From: Boseongicola sp. H5
Lineage (GTDB): Bacteria; Pseudomonadota; Alphaproteobacteria; Rhodobacterales; Rhodobacteraceae
Direction of reading: 5' to 3'
Length of the DNA: 64,000 bases
NCBI GenBank assembly: GCA_020622165.1
Contig: JACNMN010000001.1
Span: 620,001 to 684,000, forward strand
Under the pieces are notes generated by a model that saw only the letters and a program-made list of their open reading frames with translations, made no database searches and was not told the DNA's origin. The translations under genes were made by a program, and so were the position numbers. Below are positions 1 to 8,909 of the stretch, in pieces (positions within the stretch are counted from its first letter, which is position 1; each line of letters opens with the position of its first letter).

Positions 1-1086
1 CTCGGCAACATCGCCGTGCTGGAAAAGGGGTATCTGGGCGGCGGCAATGTGGGCCGGAACACCACCATCGTGCGCGCCAATTACAATCTGCCCGGCAATT
101 CCGAGTTCTACTCCCATTCCCTGAAGCTCTGGGAAGGGCTGGAGGCCGACCTCAACTACAACGTGATGCACAGCCAGCGCGGCGTGATCAACCTGTTCCA
201 TTCCGACGGGCAGCGCGACGCCTATGCGCGCCGCGGCAATGCGATGATCAATCAGGGCGATGACGCGATCCTGCTGGACCGCGAGGGCTGCCGCCGGATG
301 CTGCCCTATCTCGACTATGATCAGACCCGGTTTCCGATCTATGGCGGGCTCTACCACCCCCGCGGCGGGACCGCGCGGCACGATGCGGTGGCCTGGGGCT
401 ATGCCCGCGCAGCCGATCAGCGCGGCGTCGATCTGATCCAGCAATGCGAGGTGACGGGCATCGATATCGCGGGCGGCAAGGTGACCGGCGTGCAGACCAC
501 CCGCGGTGCGATCCGCGCCGCGAAGGTGGCGATCGTGGTTGCGGGCCGCTCCGGTCAGGTGGCGGCCATGGCCGGCCTGCGCCTGCCGATCGAAAGCCAC
601 ATCCTTCAGGCCTTCGTGACCGAGGGTCTGAAACCCTGCATCGATCATGTGGTGACCTACGGCATGGGCCATTTCTACATCAGCCAGTCCGACAAGGGCG
701 GGCTGGTCTTCGGCGGCGACCTCGACTTCTACGCCTCCTACGCGGCGCGGGGGAACCTGCCGATGGCCGAACATGTGATGGAGGCCGGGCTGACACTGAT
801 GCCGATGATCGGCAAGGCCAGGGTGCTGCGAAGCTGGGGCGGGATCATGGATATGACACCCGATGGCTCGCCCATCATCGACAAGACGCATGTGGACGGG
901 CTCTATATCGACTGCGGCTGGTGCTATGGCGGGTTCAAGGCGGTGCCGGGGTCGGGTTTCTCCTTCGCGCATCTGATCGCGACCGACCGGCATCACGACC
1001 CCGCCGCGCGCTTCCGTCTGGACCGGTTCCGCCGCGGCGTCCTGCTGGACGAAGAGGGCACCGGCTCTCAACACAACCTGCATTAG
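1..1086 (+). CDS. soxB: Sarcosine oxidase beta subunit, 5' truncated by window edge
   Basis: This is the FAD/FMN subunit of heterotetrameric sarcosine oxidase, which demethylates sarcosine to glycine with H2O2 and a C1 unit. The reading frame is open from base 1, so the N-terminal dinucleotide-binding region is missing; about 361 codons remain of a family length near 415. The retained part has GGGNVGRNTT early and the segment GGTARHDAV (around bases 370-395), whose histidine is probably the covalent FMN site known in this family. The C-terminal GGIMDMTPDG and CGWCYGGFKAVPGSG segments are typical of the subunit. It is followed 11 bases later by soxD, then soxA and soxG, the canonical order. 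The GTG at 16 is internal, not a start. Identity is secure from order and motifs; the true start lies outside the window. Confidence 0.95.
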   Translation, partial: LGNIAVLEKGYLGGGNVGRNTTIVRANYNLPGNSEFYSHSLKLWEGLEADLNYNVMHSQRGVINLFHSDGQRDAYARRGNAMINQGDDAILLDREGCRRMLPYLDYDQTRFPIYGGLYHPRGGTARHDAVAWGYARAADQRGVDLIQQCEVTGIDIAGGKVTGVQTTRGAIRAAKVAIVVAGRSGQVAAMAGLRLPIESHILQAFVTEGLKPCIDHVVTYGMGHFYISQSDKGGLVFGGDLDFYASYAARGNLPMAEHVMEAGLTLMPMIGKARVLRSWGGIMDMTPDGSPIIDKTHVDGLYIDCGWCYGGFKAVPGSGFSFAHLIATDRHHDPAARFRLDRFRRGVLLDEEGTGSQHNLH

Positions 1087-1097
1087 GGGGAAAGCAG

Positions 1098-1376
1098 ATG
1101 CGTATCACATGCCCCCTCTGCGGGGATCGCGACAGCCGCGAATTCAGCATCCGGGGCCACGAAACCTATCTCGACCGCCCCGCGCCCGACGCGGGAGAGG
1201 CCGCATGGGACAACTACCTCCATTTGCGGGACAACCCGGCCGGAGAGACCGCGGAGCTTTGGTATCACGGCGCAGGCTGTGCCGCGTGGCTGCGGGTCCG
1301 GCGGAACACCCTCACCCATGAGGTGCTCAAGGTGGACCTGGTCCGCGACCTGACCGGAGGCGATCATGCGGATTGA
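1098..1376 (+). CDS. soxD: Sarcosine oxidase delta subunit
   Basis: This is the small zinc-binding subunit of heterotetrameric sarcosine oxidase, 92 residues, the usual size. The zinc ligands expected from the family are visible as C5, C8 (CPLCG), H57 and C61 (YHGAGC). The ATG follows a GGGGGAAAG ribosome-binding stretch 11 bases after soxB ends. The last 11 bases overlap soxA, so translation is probably coupled. No alternative function is likely in this position. Confidence 0.95.
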   Translation: MRITCPLCGDRDSREFSIRGHETYLDRPAPDAGEAAWDNYLHLRDNPAGETAELWYHGAGCAAWLRVRRNTLTHEVLKVDLVRDLTGGDHAD

Positions 1377-4296
1377 GGGCAAGGGGTTGATCGACCGCGC
1401 ACACCCGGTTCGGTTCCGCTTCGACGGCGTGAGCTATGGCGGGTTCGAGGGCGACACGGTCGCCTCGGCCCTTCTGGCAAACGGCGTCAGGCTCATGGGC
1501 CGCTCGTTCAAGTATCACCGCCCCCGGGGCGTGCTGACGGCCGGGTCCGAGGAGCCCAATGCCCTGATGGAGATCGGCACGGGCGCGGCCAGAACACCGA
1601 ATGTGCGCGCGACGATGCAGGAGATCTACGAGGGGCTTGAAGCGCGCAGCCAGAACCGCGTCGGCCCGCTTCACAGGGATCTTCTGTCGATCAACGATCT
1701 GTTCCCGGGGGTCCTCGGCGCCGGCTTTTACTACAAAACCTTCATGTGGCCCCGCGCCTTCTGGGAAAAGCTCTACGAGCCGGTCATCCGCCGCGCGGCG
1801 GGTCTGGGTGCGTTATCCGGCCAGCCCGATCCGGGCCGATACGAGAAAGCCTTCGCGCATTGCGACCTTCTGGTGATCGGTGCGGGGCCGACCGGGCTCA
1901 TGGCGGCGCTCACCGCCGCCCGGGCCGGGGCGGACGTGATCCTGGCTGACGAAAACGCACGATTGGGCGGGCGACTCCTGTCTGAAACCGAAGAGATCGG
2001 CGGGAAGCCTTCCGCGCTATGGGTCGCGGATATGCTGGATCTGCTGCGCGACACCGGCAATGTCCGCATCATGACCCGCACAACGATCACCGGGGCCTAT
2101 GATGGCGGCACCTATGGCGCGCTGGAGCGGGTCGGCCAGCACCGGCCCGAGACACCGGATCTGCCGCTGGAATGCTTCTGGCGGATCCATGCCGGACAGG
2201 CCGTGCTGGCGGCAGGCGCGCTGGAACGTCCGCTGGCCTTCCCGATGAATGATCGCCCGGGCATCATGCTGGCCGGGGCGGTCCGGACCTATCTGAACCG
2301 CTATGGCGTCGCGCCGGGGCGAAACATCACCCTGTTTGCCTGCAACGACGACGCGCATCGTACGGCGCTTGACCTGATCGAAGCCGGCATCCGGGTTACC
2401 GCCGTGATCGACAGCCGCGCCGATGCGACGGCGCAGGGCGATTACCGGCTGCTGGCGGGGGCGCAGGTGATCCACAGCAAGGGCCGCCGGGCGCTGCGCG
2501 AAATCACCGTGCGCCACAAGGGCCGGCAGGACACGATCCTGACCGACTGCCTTGCCATGTCGGGCGGCTGGAACCCTTCGGTGCATCTGACCTGCCACAT
2601 GAACGCCCGCCCGATCTGGAATGACAGGATCAAGGGCTTTGTCCCCGCCCCCGGCGCGGTGCCGGGACTGACCGCCGCCGGGGCCTGCGCCGGGATCTAC
2701 GCCACCCATGCCTGCCTGACCGCCGGGGTCGACGCGGCGAAAACGGCGCTCAAGGCGCTCGGGAAATCCGCGCCCGGGGTCGCGGTGCCCGCCGCAAGCG
2801 ACCAGACCGGCGCGGTGCAGGCGCTGTGGTATGTGGATGGCAAGGGTCGCGCGTGGCTGGACTTCGCCAATGACGTGACCACCAAGGATATAAGGCTCGC
2901 GGCGCGGGAAAATTTCCGCTCGGTGGAGCATATGAAACGCTATACGACACAAGGCATGGCCCCCGATCAGGGCAAGAACTCCAACATGGCCGCATTGGCT
3001 CTTCTGGCGGATGCCACCGGGCGCGGCATTGCCGAAACCGGCACCACCACCTACCGCCCGCCTTATGTGCCCGTCTCGATCAGTGCGATGGCGGCGGGCG
3101 CGGGCGGCAAGGGCTTCGCGCCGGAACGGTTCACCACGTCGCACGCGGCCACCGTTGCACGCGGAGCCCCGATGATCGAGGCGGGGCTCTGGTACAGGCC
3201 CGGCTATTTCCCGGCCCGGGGCGAAACCACCTGGCGGCAATCCTGCGACCGCGAGGTCGCCATGGTGCGCGACGCGGTCGGCATCTGCGATGTCTCCACC
3301 CTTGGCAAGATCGACATTCAGGGCCCGGATGCGGCGGCCTTTCTCGATTTCGTCTACACCAACATGTTTTCCACCCTCAAACCCGGGCGCGTCCGTTATG
3401 GGCTGATGCTGCGCGAGGATGGCCATGTGATGGATGACGGCACGACCGCCCGGCTTTCCGACACGCATTTCGTGATGACAACGACCACCGCCGCCGCAGG
3501 TCAGGTGATGACCCATCTGGATTTCGTGCATCAGGCGCTCCGCCCCGATCTGGATGTCCGGTTCATCTCCGTTACCGAACACTGGGCGCAGTTCGCGATT
3601 GCGGGGCCGCGGTCGCGCGATCTGCTGAACAGCCTGCTCGACAGCCCGATAGACGGGGAAAGCTGGCCGTTCATGGCCTGCGGCCCGGTTTCGGTGCACG
3701 GGGTCGCGGGCCGGCTCTTCCGCATCTCCTTTTCCGGGGAACACGCCTATGAAATCGCCGTGCCCGCCCGCTATGGCGATGCGCTCTTCCGCGATCTGGT
3801 GGCCCGTGCGGAAACCCTCGGCGGCGGCCCTTACGGGATGGAGGCGCTGAATGTCCTGCGCATCGAAAAGGGCTTCATCACCCATGCGGAGATCCATGGC
3901 CGGGTCACCGCCTTCGATATCGGGATGGAGCGGATGATATCCCCGGGAAAGGACTGCATCGGAAAGACCGCGTCCATGCGCGCCGGGCTGACCGGCCCGG
4001 AACGGGAGCAACTGGTGGGCCTGAAACCCGTGGGTGCCGTCAAGCAACTGACCTCAGGAGCGCATCTGTTCGAACCCGATGCGGACCCGGTGCGCGTGAA
4101 CGATCTGGGCTATGTCACCTCGGTCTGCTTCTCGCCCACGTTTGGCACCTATCTGGGGCTCGGCTTTCTGAAAAACGGTCGTGCCCGTCATGGCGATACC
4201 GTGAAACACGTGGATCATCTGCGCGGTCTGGAAACGCTTTGCGAAATCTGCGATCCGGTCTTTTTCGACCCTGAGGGAGCGCGCGTCCGTGGCTAG
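1366..4296 (+). CDS. soxA: Sarcosine oxidase alpha subunit
   Basis: The 976-residue large subunit binds NAD+ and, with the beta subunit, channels the C1 unit to tetrahydrofolate. Domains in order: an N-terminal ferredoxin-like fold (about residues 1-100, GRSFKYHRPRG), a Rossmann dinucleotide-binding motif VIGAGPTG near residue 170, a second nucleotide-binding part (about 200-450), and a C-terminal GcvT/aminomethyltransferase-like folate domain (about 590-970). Length matches the family. The start overlaps soxD by 11 bases and the end overlaps the GTG start of soxG. The enzyme makes 5,10-methylene-THF, so partner folate genes (glyA, folD, purU) are expected nearby but are not seen to the right. 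Confidence 0.96.
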   Translation: MRIEGKGLIDRAHPVRFRFDGVSYGGFEGDTVASALLANGVRLMGRSFKYHRPRGVLTAGSEEPNALMEIGTGAARTPNVRATMQEIYEGLEARSQNRVGPLHRDLLSINDLFPGVLGAGFYYKTFMWPRAFWEKLYEPVIRRAAGLGALSGQPDPGRYEKAFAHCDLLVIGAGPTGLMAALTAARAGADVILADENARLGGRLLSETEEIGGKPSALWVADMLDLLRDTGNVRIMTRTTITGAYDGGTYGALERVGQHRPETPDLPLECFWRIHAGQAVLAAGALERPLAFPMNDRPGIMLAGAVRTYLNRYGVAPGRNITLFACNDDAHRTALDLIEAGIRVTAVIDSRADATAQGDYRLLAGAQVIHSKGRRALREITVRHKGRQDTILTDCLAMSGGWNPSVHLTCHMNARPIWNDRIKGFVPAPGAVPGLTAAGACAGIYATHACLTAGVDAAKTALKALGKSAPGVAVPAASDQTGAVQALWYVDGKGRAWLDFANDVTTKDIRLAARENFRSVEHMKRYTTQGMAPDQGKNSNMAALALLADATGRGIAETGTTTYRPPYVPVSISAMAAGAGGKGFAPERFTTSHAATVARGAPMIEAGLWYRPGYFPARGETTWRQSCDREVAMVRDAVGICDVSTLGKIDIQGPDAAAFLDFVYTNMFSTLKPGRVRYGLMLREDGHVMDDGTTARLSDTHFVMTTTTAAAGQVMTHLDFVHQALRPDLDVRFISVTEHWAQFAIAGPRSRDLLNSLLDSPIDGESWPFMACGPVSVHGVAGRLFRISFSGEHAYEIAVPARYGDALFRDLVARAETLGGGPYGMEALNVLRIEKGFITHAEIHGRVTAFDIGMERMISPGKDCIGKTASMRAGLTGPEREQLVGLKPVGAVKQLTSGAHLFEPDADPVRVNDLGYVTSVCFSPTFGTYLGLGFLKNGRARHGDTVKHVDHLRGLETLCEICDPVFFDPEGARVRG

Positions 4297-4852
4297 ACTG
4301 ATCGCAAAATCCGCGGCGTCCGGGCTGCTGCCGATCGAAATCGGCACCGTCACCCTGACGGAGGAAACCCCGGCGGCCATCACCGCGCTCATGCCCTTTG
4401 CCGGCAAGCTGCGCGCCCTGTCGGCCGCGTTGAAGGCCGCCCATGGCGTGCCTTTCCCCGGGCCCAACCGCAGCAGTGCCAAGGGCGGCACGCGGGTCTG
4501 CTGGTCCGGGCTTGATCAGGCGTTTCTGATCGGTGATCCCGCGCAGGCGGATCTGGCCGACCACGCGGCCGTGGTGGACCAGACCGATGCCTGGGCCGTG
4601 TTGCATCTGGAGGGCAAGGACGCGGCGGAGGTTCTGGCCCGGCTCACCCCGATCAATCTGGGCCGCGAGCATTTCAAGCGCGGCCATGCGGCGCGCAGCC
4701 TGATCGGCCATATGACGGCGCTGATCATCCGCACAGGCGCGCAGGGCTTCACCATCCTGATCTTCCGCTCGATGGCGGCGACGGCAATCCACGAACTCGA
4801 CGTTGCGATGCGCGGGGTCGCCGCCCGGGCCGCCGTGCAATCGTCCCCCTGA
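4289..4852 (+). CDS. soxG: Sarcosine oxidase gamma subunit
   Basis: This is the 187-residue gamma subunit of heterotetrameric sarcosine oxidase, a GcvT-like fold thought to stabilise the complex. The GTG start lies inside the last 8 bases of soxA, which supports translational coupling. The segment CWSGLDQAFLIG and the ending in a short proline-rich tail fit the family. It is the last gene of the operon; 47 bases later the convergent hisG ends. Sequence conservation of gamma is low in general, so the call leans on position. Confidence 0.9.
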   Translation: MARLIAKSAASGLLPIEIGTVTLTEETPAAITALMPFAGKLRALSAALKAAHGVPFPGPNRSSAKGGTRVCWSGLDQAFLIGDPAQADLADHAAVVDQTDAWAVLHLEGKDAAEVLARLTPINLGREHFKRGHAARSLIGHMTALIIRTGAQGFTILIFRSMAATAIHELDVAMRGVAARAAVQSSP

Positions 4853-4869
4853 GCCCCGCGATCAGCCCC

Positions 4870-4887
4870 TGCCGGTCTCTGCCGGCA
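4870..4887. terminator. Weak hairpin between convergent soxG and hisG
   Basis: TGCCGG and CCGGCA form a 6-bp stem with a 6-base loop in the 47-base gap between two convergent genes. There is no T-run on either side, so this is only a candidate bidirectional terminator. Confidence 0.3.
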
Positions 4888-4899
4888 CAGCGGCCCCGC

Positions 4900-5589
4900 T
4901 CAGCCGCCGATCTTCGCCAGAACGTTCTTCAGCGTGGCCCGGTCGGCGGGCTGCCAGTCGGCCTTGCGGGACTTGAACAGGATGGCCTGGCTGCGATGGA
5001 TCAACCCGTCTTCCAGAACCTTGAGATGATTGGCGCGCAAGGTATCCCCGCTGGAGGTGATATCGGCAATCGCCTCGGCGGTGAGATGCTTCACCGTTCC
5101 CTCGGTCGCGCCCTGGCTGTCGACCAGCTGATAATCGGCGACGCCCGCGTCCCGCAGGAACTCCCGGACGAGACGGTGATACTTCGTGGCGATCCGCAGC
5201 CGGAACCCGTGCGCGGCGCGGAAATCGGCCGCGGCGGCATCGAGATCGTCCAGCGTGTCCACATCGACCCAGACCCGGGGCACGGCAATCACCAGATCGG
5301 CAAAGCCGAAGCCCATCGGTTCCATCTCGCGCACGACCTGCTCCCATCCCGGGATCCGTTCCCGCACCAGATCGCTGCCGGTGACGCCCAGATGAATGCG
5401 CCCGGCCTGCAACTCGCGCGGGATCTCCGAGGCGCTGAGCAGCAGAAGCTCCAGATCCGCGCCATCCACATGTGCGGCGTATTCCCGGTCGGAGCCGATG
5501 CGCCGCATCCCGATGCCGCGAGCCGCGAACCAGTCGAAGGTCTTCTCCATCAAACGGCCCTTGGACGGAACCGCAAGCTTCAGGCTCAT
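4900..5589 (-). CDS. hisG: ATP phosphoribosyltransferase catalytic subunit, short form
   Basis: This is the first enzyme of histidine biosynthesis (ATP + PRPP to phosphoribosyl-ATP). At 229 residues it is the short HisG form, which lacks the C-terminal regulatory ACT-like domain and needs HisZ for activity; hisZ sits immediately upstream. The start [13 protein letters not shown] is typical. The GATQGTVK-type PRPP loop is seen as SQGATEGTVKH near residue 150. The start ATG overlaps the hisZ stop as ATGA (5586-5589). An upstream in-frame extension to 5691 lies wholly inside hisZ and lacks family similarity, so it was not used. Confidence 0.95.
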   Translation of the reverse strand: MSLKLAVPSKGRLMEKTFDWFAARGIGMRRIGSDREYAAHVDGADLELLLLSASEIPRELQAGRIHLGVTGSDLVRERIPGWEQVVREMEPMGFGFADLVIAVPRVWVDVDTLDDLDAAAADFRAAHGFRLRIATKYHRLVREFLRDAGVADYQLVDSQGATEGTVKHLTAEAIADITSSGDTLRANHLKVLEDGLIHRSQAILFKSRKADWQPADRATLKNVLAKIGG

Positions 5590-6701
5590 GATCCGCCCTC
5601 CGCGAGATCGTTGTGCAGCGCATGCACCAGTTCGGGCCGGATCACGCCGCCCACGGCCGGGATTTCCCGCCCGCCGCCCAGCATCCGGCAAAGCGCATCA
5701 TAGCGCCCGCCGGTCGCCACGGGTGGCAGCCGCGGCTGCCCCTCCGCCAGAAACCCGAACACGAACCCGTCGTAATACTCCATATTCGTGCGACCGTAGC
5801 TCGCCTCGAACGGCAGGCCCGCCACATCCACGCCAGCCTGATCCAGCGCGTCCATCCGGCGCGCCATGCGCGCCACCGCGTGGGACATGCCCGGCAGGTC
5901 CACGGCAATGTCGCGCAGTTGCTCATGGGCATTGTTCAGCGTTTCACGCAGCGACAGGATGACATCCAGCACTTCCGCCTCGGCCGCGCCGATGGGCTCG
6001 GCGGCGGCATCTTCCTGAAGATGGCGGATCCGCCTTTCGATCTCGTCCGGTCCGCGCAGGCCGATCATCGGCCCGCCCGACGCGATCAGCGCCTCCAACC
6101 CGGTTTCGGCACGCTCCAGCAGGGCCGCACGACCGGACGGCGCGGGTTTGCGGCCCGTGAACCGGTCCAAGAGGACCCTGAACCGGCGCGGGCGCCAGAT
6201 ATGCCGGCGCAGCGCGCGTTTGCGCCGGTCCGTGGTCGACAGGCTGTCGACCGCGGCCAGAAGGATCCCGATATCCCCGGTGACCGGCGCCAGACCTAGC
6301 GGTGACAACACTTCCGAAAACAGCGCGAACACCTCCGCATCGGCGGCGGCGGGATTGGTGCGATCGAACACCTCGTATCCGACCTGAAGATATTCGCTCG
6401 CGCGCCTGCTGTCGGCCTGTTGCTTGCGGAACACCTCGCCCAGATAGGTGTATCGGGCGGGTTCCGCGCCATTGGCCATATGCATCTGCACCACGGGCAC
6501 GGTGAAATCTGGGCGCAGCATCAACTCGCCCCGGTCGGGATCGTGGGTGGTATAGGCGCGCGCCCGGATATCCTCCCCGTAGAGATCCAGCAGCGTCTCG
6601 GCGGATTGCAGCAGATCGGCCTCCACCGGCACAGCGCCCGACACCGTGAAAAAGGCCTGAAGCCGCGCGGCCTCGGCCCGTATGGTGGCCTTGTCGCTCA
6701 C
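5586..6701 (-). CDS. hisZ: ATP phosphoribosyltransferase regulatory subunit
   Basis: This 371-residue paralogue of histidyl-tRNA synthetase lacks aminoacylation activity and forms a hetero-octamer with short HisG. The class II core is visible: [16 protein letters not shown] (motif 2 region) and [10 protein letters not shown] near residues 75-100, and the [11 protein letters not shown]-terminal motif. The GTG at 6701 gives the start VSDKATI and overlaps the hisS stop as GTGA (6698-6701). A longer in-frame extension to 6782 runs inside hisS and is rejected. Coupling with hisS and hisG suggests one transcript from upstream of hisS. Confidence 0.93.
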   Translation of the reverse strand: MSDKATIRAEAARLQAFFTVSGAVPVEADLLQSAETLLDLYGEDIRARAYTTHDPDRGELMLRPDFTVPVVQMHMANGAEPARYTYLGEVFRKQQADSRRASEYLQVGYEVFDRTNPAAADAEVFALFSEVLSPLGLAPVTGDIGILLAAVDSLSTTDRRKRALRRHIWRPRRFRVLLDRFTGRKPAPSGRAALLERAETGLEALIASGGPMIGLRGPDEIERRIRHLQEDAAAEPIGAAEAEVLDVILSLRETLNNAHEQLRDIAVDLPGMSHAVARMARRMDALDQAGVDVAGLPFEASYGRTNMEYYDGFVFGFLAEGQPRLPPVATGGRYDALCRMLGGGREIPAVGGVIRPELVHALHNDLAEGGS

Positions 6702-8179
6702 CCCTGCCGGTCCAGAATGGCGCGGATTTCGGTCACCAGATCGCTCACGGGCACCTCCCGCTGCGCGGGCTGGGACTTCCATTCCTCATGGCTGACGCGT
6801 TCCGCAAGCTCTGCGCCAAGAACCAGATCCTTGATCTGGACCACGCCGCGCGCGGCCTCGTCCGAACCTTGGATGACGGCTACGGGGCTTTCGCGTTTAT
6901 CGGCGTATTTCAACTGGTTACCGAAGTTCTTCGGATTGCCCAGATAGACCTCCGCGCGAATGCCCGCCTGCCGGAGCGTCGCGACCATCGCCTGATAATC
7001 GCCCATCCGCTCGCGGTCCATCACCGTGACGATCACCGGACCAAGGGCCTTGCCGCCGATCCGGCCCGTCGCGCGGAGCGCCGCCAACAACCGGTCGACA
7101 CCGATGGAGATACCGGTGGCAGGCACGTCCTGGCCGGTGAACCGCTTGACCAGATCGTCATAGCGGCCACCGCCGGCGACGGACCCGAACTGCCGCGGGC
7201 GCCCCTTCTCATCGGTGATCTCGAATGTCAGCTCGGCCTCGTAGACCGGGCCGGTGTAGTAGCCCAGCCCCCGAACCACGCTTGGATCGATCTCGATACG
7301 GTCCGGGCCATAGCCTTGCGCGGCCAGAAGTTCGGAAATGGTTTCAAGCTCTTGCACGCCGTCCGCGCCGATCTGCGAACCGGCGACAAGCGCGCTCAGC
7401 CGGGCGACGGTGGCCGGGCCCGTGTCCCGCTTGGCGGCCATGAAGCCCATGACGATATCGGCCTGCGCGCCGGCCAGCCCGGCCCCTTTGGTGAAATCGC
7501 CGGAGGCATCCTCTCGGCCCGCGCCCAACAGCGCGCGGACGCCCTCTTCGCCCAAGCGATCCAGCTTGTCGATGGCGCGCAGCACGATGCCGCGTTCGGC
7601 CTCCTTGTCGGTCCCGGCAAGCCCCGCGACCTCCATCACGCCGTTCAGGACCTTGCGGTTGTTGACTCGCACGATGTAGTCGCCGCGCGGGATGCCCACG
7701 GCCTCCAACGTGTCCGCCAGCATCGCGCAGATCTCCGCGTCCGCGGCCATCGACGCCGACCCGACGGTATCCGCATCACATTGATAAAACTGCCGAAATC
7801 TCCCCGGCCCAGGCTTCTCGTTGCGCCAGACGGGGCCCATGGTGAAGCGCCGGTAGGGGCTTGGCAGATCGTTGCGGAACTGGGCCGCGACGCGGGCCAG
7901 CGGGGCGGTCATGTCATAGCGAAGCGCCAGCCAATCGCCCTCCTCCTCCTGCCAGGCGAAGACGCCCGCATTGGGACGATCCACATCGGGGAGGAACTTT
8001 CCCAGAGCCTCGACCGTCTCCACGGCGGAGGTTTCCAGCGGATCGAACCCATATCTGTGGTAGACCTCGCCGATCACCCGCAACATCTGCTCGCGCTCGG
8101 TCACTTCGGCGCCGAAGTAATCGCGGAAGCCTTTGGGCGTTTCGGCCTTGGGGCGGGGCTGTTTCTTCACTTTGGCCAT
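6698..8179 (-). CDS. hisS: Histidyl-tRNA synthetase
   Basis: This class II aminoacyl-tRNA synthetase charges tRNA-His in the cytosol. At 493 residues it is of the longer alphaproteobacterial type. Visible are [10 protein letters not shown] (motif 1 side), [15 protein letters not shown], the motif 2 stretch [25 protein letters not shown], the motif 3 stretch [13 protein letters not shown], and a C-terminal anticodon-binding domain (about 395-490). It is first in the hisS-hisZ-hisG set. Its start faces slyX across a 149-base region that holds 11-bp repeats. Confidence 0.97.
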   Translation of the reverse strand: MAKVKKQPRPKAETPKGFRDYFGAEVTEREQMLRVIGEVYHRYGFDPLETSAVETVEALGKFLPDVDRPNAGVFAWQEEEGDWLALRYDMTAPLARVAAQFRNDLPSPYRRFTMGPVWRNEKPGPGRFRQFYQCDADTVGSASMAADAEICAMLADTLEAVGIPRGDYIVRVNNRKVLNGVMEVAGLAGTDKEAERGIVLRAIDKLDRLGEEGVRALLGAGREDASGDFTKGAGLAGAQADIVMGFMAAKRDTGPATVARLSALVAGSQIGADGVQELETISELLAAQGYGPDRIEIDPSVVRGLGYYTGPVYEAELTFEITDEKGRPRQFGSVAGGGRYDDLVKRFTGQDVPATGISIGVDRLLAALRATGRIGGKALGPVIVTVMDRERMGDYQAMVATLRQAGIRAEVYLGNPKNFGNQLKYADKRESPVAVIQGSDEAARGVVQIKDLVLGAELAERVSHEEWKSQPAQREVPVSDLVTEIRAILDRQG

Positions 8180-8258
8180 GGGGCTCGCGTCCGGGTCTGA
8201 AAGGTCGCGGGACGTGTAGCCGAGGGGGGCGACCGGGGCAAGGCGGGGCTGAAACCGG

Positions 8259-8302
8259 GCATATAGATGCGGTATATCTCCGGTATAGAACCGGTATATA
8301 CG
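8259..8302. repeat. Tandem 11-bp repeats in the hisS/slyX divergent region
   Basis: CGGTATA begins at 8270, 8281 and 8292, an exact spacing of 11 bases with 4 variable bases between cores. A degenerate fourth unit (GCATATAGATG) starts at 8259. The array lies between the divergent starts of hisS (8179) and slyX (8329). One-turn spacing suggests a cooperative protein-binding site or overlapping TATA-like -10 elements. Function is inferred only from arrangement. Confidence 0.6.
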
Positions 8303-8317
8303 CGGCGGCGGATCGCA

Positions 8318-8323
8318 AGGAGG
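8318..8323 (+). promoter_or_regulatory. Strong ribosome-binding site of slyX
   Basis: A perfect AGGAGG sits 5 bases before the ATG at 8329. It fixes that start against the longer in-frame extension that runs back to 7861 inside the hisS antisense strand. Confidence 0.8.
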
Positions 8324-8328
8324 CGGAG

Positions 8329-8532
8329 ATGGCGGATCGGACGGAGCTGGAAGAGCGGATGGCGCATCTGATCAGGACGGTGGAGGACCTGTCGGAGGTC
8401 GTCGCCCGGCAGGACGCGGAGATCGCCACGCTGACCCGGCGGGTGGAGATGCTGATGATGCGCGAGGCGGAGCGGGAGATGGAGAGCGGCGGAACCTTGC
8501 CGCTGGCCGATGCGAAACCGCCGCACTGGTGA
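8329..8532 (+). CDS. slyX: SlyX family protein
   Basis: This 67-residue coiled-coil protein of unknown biochemical role belongs to the SlyX family. The heptad-rich middle ([23 protein letters not shown]) and the ending KPPHW match the family, whose members characteristically end in PPHY or PPHW. Length is normal (about 70). It is monocistronic, divergent from hisS, with an AGGAGG site. No function is inferred beyond family membership. Confidence 0.9.
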   Translation: MADRTELEERMAHLIRTVEDLSEVVARQDAEIATLTRRVEMLMMREAEREMESGGTLPLADAKPPHW

Positions 8533-8909
8533 GAGCAGGCGCCCCGGAAACGCTCCGGCGGAGCGGTTCGCCTGCGAACGGGCGTAGCGCCGATACCCTG
8601 CGACCCGATGTTCAGGCTTGGCAAATGGAGGCCCGGCGGCCCGCGACGAAAACCTGTTTCTCTCGCCCCTCCCGACAATGGCTCTTTCGGGACCTCTGAC
8701 GACAGATATCGTCAGCATGACCGATCAGGGCGACCGAGGCGCGGCGGCGACCGGCGCAGTTCAGGCAGGGACCGCCATGACAGTCCTGGCCGGAGTGATC
8801 AGCTCCTTTCCTGGCGGGATCTGCTTTCTGGCTGGCCTGATCCTCTCGTCTGGAGGGCGTCGCGAAGTGGTGGTTGTCGACAGAGACCTGCGAAAGTCTT
8901 CACCCGGTA
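8533..8909. other. 377-base region without a supported gene
   Basis: The stretch between slyX and the end of dnaE carries no gene I can support. It holds a 7-bp inverted repeat, CTGACGA and TCGTCAG with a 6-base loop (8696-8715), and an open frame from 8618 that runs into dnaE antisense. That frame contains a hydrophobic segment near 8780-8855 but has no Shine-Dalgarno site and no recognisable domain. This is the longest gene-free stretch of the window. Confidence 0.6.

Noticed and set aside
2017-4047. 676-codon open frame antisense to soxA
   Set aside because: It lies wholly opposite a well-conserved gene. High GC makes such antisense frames long, and its translation has low complexity (many Arg, Gly, Pro, His) and no domain.
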